A DNA stretch of 64,000 bases from Mytilisepta virgata (Eukaryota; Mollusca; Bivalvia; Mytilida; Mytilidae). Under the pieces are notes generated by a model. It was not told the DNA's origin and made no database searches. It was given only the letters and a program-made list of their open reading frames with translations. The translations under genes and the position numbers were made by a program. Positions 53,217 through 62,471 of this stretch are shown piece after piece. How positions within the stretch are numbered: the stretch's first letter is position 1; each line of letters opens with the position of its first letter. The stretch is taken from NCBI GenBank assembly GCA_028015205.1, contig CM051514.1, positions 8,494,001 through 8,558,000 on the forward strand. Reading direction: 5' to 3'.

Positions 53217-56200
53217 CTGTAAATGAAAGCAATGTATTAAGTTAAAAAATTTGACTTTACACGGAGCACCTGATGTTAATTTGCACTTTTGTGGGAGTTC
53301 ACTCTGCAAGTGGTTTAGTTACTGTGCTGTCTTGTTCTAATTGTGTTTGTTTAGTTTATGCTTCTTAAGGACATGAAAAAAAAAATTGTGTGTTTCTCAG
53401 GCCTTTCTTTTTTAAAGTTGGTGCGGTCGGGCATTTTTGTGTTTTGTTCTTTTTTTTGATTGGTTGTAAGCATAATCTGTAAATCCCTTATTCATTGTTA
53501 TTACATGTGATATTTACCTTGAAAAAAATGTTTGTAATTTCTTCCAGGCACAGGCACTTTGGGTTACACAGGTAAATTATCATGAACTACGTTGTTGGAC
53601 ATTTTTTTCAAAGAAAATAAGGGGAGATAACTATAATTGATCACGGTAATACGTTTTACAGATTTTTGAATGAAACGAGAAAAAAAACTTCCTTCCAAAA
53701 TTAAGGGAAAAAAATTGCCGATGCACAACAGTTTCCTGAGAAACACAATTTTTTTTTCATGGCCTAATCTTTTGATTATATCCTTGTGGTATTTATTTGC
53801 TGTGTTACATTCTCAAGAGTTTGCCTTGCCTATGGATTGAAGTCTTGTGGACTTTTCTCACTGTCTCTATTGCTGCGATATTCTTCTGTTACATGAAATC
53901 ATTTAAGTGATTCTGTTAAGTCTTGGTTCCATTATGGGGTTATTAGCAAAAACTGATTGCTACGTAAGTAGTCTGTAATGTGAAATCAAGAATTTGCGGG
54001 AAACTGAACTAATTAGAAGATCATCTACTGTTTAAAATTTGTATTCTAAACAATTCATCAGATGTTGGACTCCAAAGTCCCTGAGGGAATCACAAGCTCA
54101 GATTATAGTAATTTGGTACTAGCATGAAAAATGATAATTTAAATTTAACTGTTAAAAACGTGTTCGTATTTGAGAAAACCGAAGAATATCTTCCTAGTTT
54201 AGATGGTTTTTGCCTTAACCTTTTTGTCATTTTGTCATCAAATTCTGTTTACATGGTTTTGGCATTAACTGTTTTGTCATTTTGGCATCCAATTCTGTTC
54301 AGATGGTTTTGGCATTAACCGTTTTGTCATTTTGGCATTAACTGTTTTGTCATTTTGGCATCAGATTCTGTTCTTGGTAGTAAAACAATAAAAATCATCA
54401 TCAAAATTCAGCCACATACAATACAGTACTTACTGTGTTTACAGGGCAGTTTATTCTAGCATACCATTCCATACTGTACAGACACATTAATAATCCGGTA
54501 CCAGTAAATAAAGCAACCCAGAGAAAAACATTCCAGCTTCGTGAAACACCCTTATCAGTTATAAAAATAAATCCAACTGAAAAAAAAACATAAATTTGAA
54601 TAAAGACATTCTACTGAATTTGAAAAAAACAAATTCCACGGGGATTCATGTTATAAAACTAAATATTGCTTTGGTGACCATCTTAATTGATTGAGCATAT
54701 TGATAGACTGAATTAAGTAAGAGGACCACCTAAGGGCAATTGTCTTTAAGATTGGTTCAAAATTGTTCAGTGTTTAAAACTAGAGTCTCCCTGGAGCCTG
54801 TACCGCTCAAATGGATTCAATCTTCTGATCAACAGCAATAAAAGCACCTAAGAACAAATGTTTGTATTATTGGGCATAATTCTGAAATAGGACAATCTAA
54901 TAACCATGGCTTCCAAGTCTGGTTCCAATTGGCTGAGTGCTTTCAGACAAGAAGATTTTTTAAACAAATTGTCCCATAGTGTCCTATGTTAAACTAAGTT
55001 TGGTTGTGGTGGCCTTCTTGGTTGACATTCAGGGTCATCTGACAAAATTCTGAAAGAGGACCACCAAAGGACCATTTCTGCCAAGTTTGGTTCCAATTGG
55101 CTCAATGGTTTCAGACAAGATTTTTTTATTAATTTTCCCATAAGGTCCTATGTTAAACTAAGTTTGGCTGTGGTGGCCATCTTGGATGACAGTCCAAGTC
55201 ATACGACACAATTCTGATGGAGGACCATCTAAGGAGCACTGCTGCCAAGTCTGGTTGCAGTTGGCTCAATGGTTTCAGACAAGAAGATTTTTCAAAAAAA
55301 ATTTCAATAAATTTTCCCATAGGATCCTATGTTAAAATAAGTTTGGCTGTGGCAGTGATCTTAGTTCACAGTCCTGGACATCTGACATAACTTGGAAAGA
55401 GGGCCATCTAAGGACCATCGCTGTTAAGTGTGGTTCCAATTGCCCCAATGGTTTCAGACAAGAAGATTTTATAAAAAAATTTTCCATAGGGTCCTATGTT
55501 AAACTAAGTTCGGCTGTGGCAGCCATCTTGGTTGACAGTCTGGGTATTCTGACACATTTCTGAAAGAGGACCATATAAGGACCATTGCTACCAATTCTAG
55601 TTCTAATTGGCTCAGTGGTTTCAGACAAGAATATTTTTTAGAAGAATTTTAACATAGGTTTTACCTAGGTTAAACTAAGCTCAGCTGTGGCGGCCATCTT
55701 GGTTGACAGTCTGGGTCCTCACATACAATTCTTAAAGATGACCATCTAAGGACCGTTGTTGCTATTGGGGCCTATGTAAAAGTAAGTTTGGCTGTGACAG
55801 CCATCTTGGTTAACAGTTCAATTCATTGGACACAATTCTGAAAGAGAACCTCCTAAGGACCATTACTGCCAAGTCTAGTTCCAATTGGCCATATAGTTTC
55901 ATTGAAGAAGATGTTTGAAATTCATTCCCCTTTTTCTATTTTTAGTAACAGCAGCCTTGTTGGTTTGAAGTCCAGGATGCCGGACATATTTTTGGAAGGG
56001 GGCCACCCAAGGACCATTCCACAAAAAATCTGGTCCCAAATGGCCCAGTGGTTTAAGAGCAGAAGATCTTTAAAGGAAATGGACGACAATGGATGTGAAG
56101 TGATGGCGATAGCTCACATTGGCCTGTTGAGCTAATGAAAGGGACTTGAATGTGTATGTAAATGAAGTAATGGTACAAAAATGCTGGGGAAGCAAACATG

Positions 56201-56413
56201 GATACCCAAATCAAATGCACTTGAAAACTACCAGTATCTAAAGTGAATAAAGTCTATCTATATATGTAACAACTTACAGCCAGCTCCAGCAAACATCACT
56301 AACAAGACTGGGTAAAAGAAGTTGAAACAAAGTACCAGTACATACTCATGAAATATGGCAGAAAATACAAACACACAAGCCATGGCTGCAGCTCGGTTAC
56401 TTTTACCTAATAC
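53139..56413 (-). CDS. SOAT: Sterol O-acyltransferase (SOAT/ACAT), C-terminal three exons; 5' part outside window
   Basis: Minus-strand exons 56413-56278, 54576-54434 and 53216-53139 join in phase to 118 residues and a TAA. The product belongs to the MBOAT family, an endoplasmic-reticulum membrane enzyme that joins a fatty acyl-CoA to cholesterol or another sterol. The first exon has FSAIFHEYVLVL, where the His of HEY is the family's catalytic histidine, and FNFFYPVLLVMF (membrane segment). The second has RSWNVFLWVALFTGTGLLMC and LYSMEWYARINCP, close to the animal SOAT C-terminal motif. The third ends LIPRSWTC, then NFEAMENQVKT. The two cysteines in CP..SWTC are 18 residues apart, the spacing of the disulfide pair of human SOAT1. 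DGAT1 is the main alternative, but WN.(7-15)..SQEWYAR..CP and PRSWTC favour SOAT. The N-terminal half and active-site Asn exons are not in the window. Confidence 0.93.
53217..54433 (-). other. SOAT last intron
   Basis: Contains a short tandem array at about 54200-54370 built on GGCATTAACTGTTTTGTCAT, with unit pieces of about 25-60 bp. Otherwise AT-rich, with no exon recognised. Confidence 0.6.
54434..54576 (-). CDS. SOAT: SOAT penultimate coding exon (last membrane segment)
   Basis: Acceptor TTTTTTTTTCAG, phase 1 in; donor AACACA|GTAAGT, phase 0 out. It encodes GFIFITDKGVSRSWNVFLW, a hydrophobic helix and CLYSMEWYARINCPVNT. Split codon T+TT gives Phe. Confidence 0.93.
54775..56137 (-). repeat. 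AGCTCAC-family repeat in SOAT intron, minus orientation
   Basis: Its head lies at the right end (TAGCTCACATTGGCC, about 56108-56135) and its tail at the left (GAGCCTGTACCGCTCAAATG, about 54795). Modules of about 150-170 bp share TGGCTCAATGGTTTCAGACA, GGACCATCTAAGGACCA and GGCCATCTTGG. At least seven modules. Confidence 0.85.
56278..56413 (-). CDS. SOAT: SOAT coding exon with the catalytic HEY motif
   Basis: Acceptor TTGTTATTTTCAG, phase 0 in; donor GGCT|GTAAGT, phase 1 out. It encodes VLGKSNRAAAMACVFVFSAI, FHEYVLVLCF and NFFYPVLLVMFAGAG. Matches the SAAML..VSAVVHEY..CLSFFYPVL block of animal SOATs. Confidence 0.95.
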
Positions 56414-56504
56414 CTGAAAATAACAATGTTAATGTATTTGTGGTTAATAAATAAGTAATATTTGTAATGTATAACTCATTAATTACACGATTACCGGTAA
56501 TAAC

Positions 56505-56542
56505 TGTAACATTGAACTGTTACAAAGTCTCCCAAATGAAGT
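56505..56542 (-). repeat. Solo end of the intron-6 outer element
   Basis: GTAACATTGAACTGTTAC followed by AAAGTCTCCCAAATGAAGT is the reverse complement, with few changes, of the right end of the intron-6 complex (32161-32198). It shows that the terminal hairpin is a fixed part of that element. Confidence 0.78.
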
Positions 56543-56606
56543 AACTGAATCAGTTACTGATATCTCGAATGCCTTACATTGCATTCAATAAATTATTTGT
56601 TTTTCA

Positions 56607-56885
56607 GTGACTGAAATGGGGAATTGTTCTTATAAAGTTTATGCATATTTAATGGAGAGGTTACTTGAAAATTGTGATATGGGTATATTTTGTGACCCGA
56701 GTTTTACAGTCATACAATATCACACTTGTTCAACTTTTGCTTGTCGACATGCTGCATTGACAGAGATATATTCCAATATTTCTGAACCGTTTACGAGAAC
56801 TGATTTTATTGTATGGTGTAATAAAATGCATTCGGTTTCATTAAAGACTGATAATTCCTCCCAACATGAAGTCAGTGTAATTTGA
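56607..56885 (+). CDS. Unrecognised 92-codon open frame behind a splice-acceptor-like site
   Basis: The sequence TTGTTTTTCAG directly precedes the frame, whose first ATG is at 56616 (MGNCSYKVYAYLMERLLENC). It has six to seven Cys and a balanced residue composition unlike the AT-driven frames nearby. It lies in a SOAT intron, antisense to SOAT. I recognise no family. It could be an exon of a nested gene, a decayed transposon piece, or chance. Not in any repeat I could match in the window. Confidence 0.25.
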   Translation: MTEMGNCSYKVYAYLMERLLENCDMGIFCDPSFTVIQYHTCSTFACRHAALTEIYSNISEPFTRTDFIVWCNKMHSVSLKTDNSSQHEVSVI

Positions 56886-56900
56886 TTCATATTTATATAC

Positions 56901-58423
56901 AAGAGTGGACACACAAAAATGTCTCGCCTGTTGTGTATTTCTAAAGAAAGTAAATGCTATCAGACATATTGCATACAGTATTCGAAAAAAAAGGCCAAAA
57001 CACAAAAACTTAACTATAACCACTGAACCATGAAAATGAGGTCAAGGTCAGATGACCCTGCCAGCTGGACATGTACACCTTACAGTCCTTCCATACACCA
57101 AATATAGTAGACATATTGCATACAGTATTCGAAAAACAGGTCAAAACACAAAAACTTAACTATAACCACTGAACCATGAAAATGAGGTCAAGGTTAGATG
57201 ACACCTGCCAGTGGGACATGTACACCTTACAATCCTTCCATACACCAAATATAGTAGACCTAGTGCATACAGCATTCGAAAAAAAGGCCAAAACACAAAA
57301 ATTTAACTATAACCACTGAACCATGAAAATGAGGTCAAGGTTAGATGACACCTGCCAGTGGACATGTGCACCTTACAATCCTTCCATACACCAAATATAG
57401 TAGACCTAGTGCATACAGTATTCGAAAAACAGGCCAAAACACAAAAACTTAACTATAACCACTGAACCATGAAAATGAGGTTAAGGTTAGATGACACCTG
57501 CCAGCTGGACATGTACACCTTACAATCCTTCCATACACCAAATATAGTAGACCTAGTGCATACAGTATTCGTAAAACAGGCCACAACACAAAAACTTAAC
57601 TATAACCACTGAACCATGAAAATGAGGTCAAGGTTAGATGACACCTGCCAGTTGGACATGTACACCTTACAATCCTTCCATATACCAAATACAGTAGACC
57701 TAGTGCATACAGTATTCGTAAAACAGGCCAAAACACAAAAACTTAACTATAACCACTGAACCATGAAAATAAGGTCAAGGTTAGATGACACCTGCCAGTT
57801 GGACATGTACACCTTACAATCCTTCCATACATCAAATATAGTAGACCTATTGCATACAGTATTCGAAAAACAGGCCACAACACAAAAACTTAACTATAAC
57901 CACTGAACCATGAAAATGAGGTCAAGGTTAGATGACACCTGCCAGTTGGACATGTACACCTTACAATCCTTCCATACACCAAATATACTACACCTATTGC
58001 TTATACTATCCAAGATATGGACTTGACCACCAAAACTTAACCTTGTTCACTGATCCATGAAATTGGGTCGAGGTCAATTGAAAACTGTCTGACAGGGATT
58101 AGGACCTTGTAAGGTACGCACATACCAAATATAGTTATCCTATTACTCATAATAAGAGAGAAATTAACATTACAAAAAATCTTAATTTTTTTTTCAAGTA
58201 GTCACTGAACCATGGAAATGAGGTCAAGGACAATGTACATATGACAGACAGAAACTTCGTAACATAAGGCATCTATATACAAAGTATAAAGCATCCAGGT
58301 CTTCCACTTTCTAAAATATAAAGCTTTTAAGAAGTGAGTTAACGCCGCCGCCGCCGCCGCCGCCGGATCACTATCCCTATGTCAAGCTTTCTGCGACTAA
58401 AGTCGCAGGCTCGACAAAAACAA
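56901..58423 (+). repeat. Helitron-like (HINE-type) repeat with about seven 145-bp units and terminal hairpin
   Basis: The left edge is AAGAGTGGACACACAAAAAT and GTCTCGCCTG. Units of about 145 bp carry CACTGAACCATGAAAATGAG and CCTTACAATCCTTCCATACA. Near the right edge is a (GCC)8 run (about 58343-58365), then a perfect stem-loop CTGCGAC-TAAA-GTCGCAG (58391-58408) and the end GACAAAAACAA. Internal tandem repeats, no long inverted ends and a 3' subterminal hairpin fit non-autonomous Helitron/Helentron elements; that class is inferred. Confidence 0.82.
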
Positions 58424-59400
58424 TACATTGCAACACAACAAGAAATTTTTTAATTTATGACCTATTATTACATATTATGTCTGATACATTGATGTCTTCC
58501 TTGTATCAATATTTAAATGGTTTATGAGATTTGAACATTGCGTATTAAAACGTGTTAAAGAGATAAACATTTTTACGGAATTTGAAATAATTAAAAATTA
58601 TTGATTTGAGGGGCGAGGATGTTAGCTAGGTTTTATCAATATGTTTGTCTTACCATGGGGAAAAAGAGAAAATATGATTTAGGGGCAGGGATTTCAATGC
58701 TTTACGAGATAACTAAACACTAATGATTCAGTGGGGATTTTAATTCTATAAAATTCAAGATAATTTGTGACTTAACCACAAAAAAGTGACAAAGTTACTC
58801 AAGCATGCAATTGAGGTCAAGGTCCAGAGACAGGCATAAGACTTGCATGTACCCACTAAGAACTATCTATAGACCAAACACGGATGGGTCTAGGTATTAC
58901 AGTTCTCAGTGCAACTATTATGCCGTTTCTTCCTTGACCATCAAAAAATTTATGAGATAATTGAAATTTATTATGATGGGAGTGGTGATAACACCATGGG
59001 AAAGCAAGGTATGTGTCATTTGGTGCATCTTACCATGGGGAATAAGAAAATATATGGTTTAGGGGTGGGAATTTTAACGGATTATGAGATAATTGAACAT
59101 TATTGATTTGATGAGAGTGGTGATAACCTCCCGGGGAAGCGAGGTATGTGTCATTTGGTGCGTCTTACCATGGGGTTTAAGAAAATAGATGGTTTAGGGG
59201 TGGGGATTTTAACGGTTTTTGAGATAATTGAACATTTTTTATTTGATGGAAGTGGTGATAACCCCCTGGGGAAGCGAGGTATGTGTCATTTGGTGGTTCT
59301 TACCATGGGAATAACAAAATATATGGTTTAGGGTGGGGATTTTAACGGTTTATGAGATAATTAGACATTATTGATTTATGGGGGTGAGGATCATGTAACA
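58424..59400 (+). repeat. Tandem repeat, about 135-bp unit, 3-4 copies
   Basis: The phrases GATTTTAACGGTTTATGAGA, GGTATGTGTCATTTGGTG and CTTACCATGGGGAATAAG recur between about 58590 and 59390. One unit of the 60529 element (AAGACTTGCATGTACCCACT) lies inside at about 58760-58905, so this looks like a decayed composite of that family. Confidence 0.75.
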
Positions 59401-60528
59401 AGGAGGCTGGCTGCTCCTTGCTACGGGGTCACAGTTTTATGCATAAAACCGTTATAAGAACGCTGCAGTCAGTTGATGATGCAGAAGGCGTAAACTTAGC
59501 TCTGGCACTGAACTAATACCAAACTCAGTCGCGTTAAATAATTTAATAATCCAGCATGTAATAACTATTTTAACAATAGATGGGTAATGTCAGCATTATA
59601 GTCTGACTCCAACTGTAGATCCAAAAATGAAATACAATATTTATACCCTAAGTCAAAAATGCTCAAATTGTTAACACTTGAAATGACATGATAAAACATA
59701 CAAAGTTAATTAACATAACTGATATAAATTGAATTAATATAATTACAGCTAACATGTGTGACTAATTAATAGCACTCCAAATGAAACAATTAAAGACCCT
59801 ACATGAGAAACAGATAATTAACTAAAATGTGAAATTAACAAAAATATGTAAAAATGTCCAAAAAAATTTTGTTCAAAAGTGACTTGGCGACAATCACCCT
59901 ACTGAAAGAATGAGGTACATGTCATTTAATGTGTCTTGATACGGAGAATAATATGGATTTTAATTGCATATGATATTTTTCAAAATTATCGACTTTTGGG
60001 TATGGGGATGACCACCCCCCCCCCCCCCCTATAAGATCGAGGTATATATCATTTCATGGGTGTTGTCACGGTGTATAATAAAATATATGATATGAGATGC
60101 TTATTGGTCACTCTCGTAGAGTTTTTCGATGAAAAACAAAATTCCTCATAGGGTCCTATAGTAAACCGATAGCCTTTTTGAACTGCTCATTATACATCTC
60201 AGTGACTCCCATCGAAAAATGAATAGTATTAGGCACATCTAGAAACATTGATCTTTCATCATGGAAAATCTCACATCCATATCTCTGACGGTTATTGAGA
60301 ACTCGAATAAACAAACTCAGAGAGGAAGAAAAAAAAATCTTCAATAAAAATTGCAAATCAAAATCTATAAGTCTCCCACTTTGTTGACTCTCGTATTGTA
60401 AACTTGCTTGAGTCAAATGTTTTATGTGGTCCCAAATGTTTAACAGTTCAAATATATGTATTTTGACTCATGATTAGTCAAATTTTCTTATATCTCTTAT
60501 AAATAAATTTTGAGTACAAAATTATAAC
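59401..60528. other. SOAT intron, no gene recognised
   Basis: Contains the 16-bp palindrome GTTTTATGCATAAAAC (59434-59449), a small hairpin CAAGGAG..CTCCTTG near 59399-59420, and a C15 run at 60015-60029. The 86-codon minus frame at 60156-60416 is listed under findings. Confidence 0.45.
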
Positions 60529-61918
60529 AAGAGTGGACACACTACATGTCTCGCCTGAGTATGCACATGGACACAGAATAATGATATCTGATATCCGACA
60601 TTTTGCAAGTCAAAAGAAAATGTGTTAAAAGAAATTGAGGTCAAGGTCAAAAGGCAGGTGTTATACCGACATGTATCCACTAAGAACTATCTATTAACCA
60701 AAAAATGGTGGGTCTAGGTATTAAAGTTGCTGAGAAATGGGCCTAATCTCAAAAATGTAACAAAGTCACTCATGCATGCAATTGAGGTCAAGGTCCAGAG
60801 ACAGGCATCAGACTTGCATGTACCCACTAAGAACTATCTATAGACCAAACACGGATGGGTCTAGATATTACAGTTGCTTAAAAAAGGACTTAATCAAGAA
60901 ATTTGGATGAAAGTTACTCAAGCATGCAGTTGAGGTCAAAGTCCATAGACAAGTGTCAGACTGGCATATACCACCAAAACTATCAATAGACCAAATACAT
61001 TAGGTCTAGGTATTACAGTTGTTGAAAAATGGACTTAATCAAGAAACTTGGATGAAAGTTACTCAACCATGAAATTGAGGTCAAGGTCCAGAGACAAGTG
61101 TCAGACTGGCATGTACCCATCGAGAATATCAATAGACCAAATACAGTGGGTCTAGGTATTACAGTTTCTGAGAAATGGACTTAACCACGAAAAAGTGACA
61201 AGGTCACTCAAGCATGAAATTGAGGTCAAGGTCCCAAACCAAGAGTCATACTGACATGTACCCACCAAAGCTATCTATTGACCAAATATGTTGGGCCTAG
61301 GTTTTACAGTTTCTGAGAAATGGACTTAACCAGGAAAATGTTACGCAGGTCACTCAAGCATGAAATTGCAGTCAAGGTCAAAAGACAGGTGTCAGACTGA
61401 CATGTACCCACCAAGAACTATCTATTGACCATATATGGTAGGTCTAAGTATTACAGTTTCTGAGAAATGGACTTAATCAAGAAAAATTGACAAAGTCACT
61501 CGAGCATGAAACCAGGTGTAAGACTGGCATGTACCCACTAAGAACTATCTATAGATCAAATATGGTTGGCCTAGGTATTACACTTGCTGAGAAATGGACT
61601 TAACCACGAAAATGTGACGCAGGTCATTCAAGCATGAAATTGCAGTCAAGGTCAAAAGACAGGTGTCAGACAAAACTTGGACATAGATTTTAAATTCATG
61701 TTTATGAAGTCAGTGAACTATGAAAATGAGGTCAGGGTCACAAGACCAGTATACTGCAGCAAACCTTATACGATAAGCCACCTTGCGGACCATAAATCAT
61801 AATTGTAGGTTTTACATGTGCAAAGTTATTAAAGTTTTACAAAAGTTTATACCGCTGCCGGAAAGTAATACCTATATCTTGCCTTCGCGACTTTTCGTCG
61901 CAGACAAGACAAAAACAA
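60529..61918 (+). repeat. Helitron-like (HINE-type) repeat, second subfamily
   Basis: The left edge AAGAGTGGACACACTACATG and GTCTCGCCTG is the same as at 56901. About seven units of roughly 140 bp carry ATTGAGGTCAAGGTC, CATGTACCCACCAAGAACTA and GGGTCTAGGTATTACAGTT. Near the right edge are GCGAC-TTTTC-GTCGC (61887-61901) and the end GACAAAAACAA, as at 58423. The edges are shared but the internal unit differs. Confidence 0.82.
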
Positions 61919-62037
61919 CATGAATCTTATTCATTATATCAAAATATTCATCATCTGTCAAAACATCACCATGCGGATTAAAAAATGTTCAAAGGTAAGC
62001 TTTATATATGGTAACGTACTATTTAAGCGATAAATGT

Positions 62038-62163
62038 ATTGTATTTTATTATTTGAAGGCATCAATTGAATGATTTGATGGTTGGAAATTGAGTTTACTG
62101 GTGACGAGTTAGCGGAGCCAGTAAACGGATATTTCCATCCATCAAATCATCAAATACAATACT
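62038..62163. repeat. Foldback element
   Basis: Arms ATTTGATGGTTGGAAATT with GAGTTTACTGG, and CCAGTAAACGGATATTTCC with ATCCATCAAAT, pair over about 32 nt. Outer GTATTTTATTATTTG also pairs with CAAATACAATAC. The loop is TGACGAGTTAGCGGAG. Confidence 0.85.
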
Positions 62164-62471
62164 GTTATCTCCATTGTAATGCAGATGTCTAAATATCGCT
62201 TTAAAACAGAAATTTTCAAAACGTTGGAAGTAACGTCTGCACTTGAAAATAATTTGATGCCATGAAATTTTCAATGTTGTCCAATCAGAATTGACATTAC
62301 AATCAGTATTGCATTTATTGTCAAATCACCTTGATTTTTAAATTAATTTAACTGGAGTAGATTAATTAGTGTTGATTATCTATAAGGGGTTTTAATGAAT
62401 AAGTTAATCAATTTAATGATTTATTTGTAGACTTTCACTTGGTGTGTGTGTTTTATGGACTGTAAAATCTT
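62164..62471. other. Non-coding stretch, nothing recognised
   Basis: AT-rich. Confidence 0.4.
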
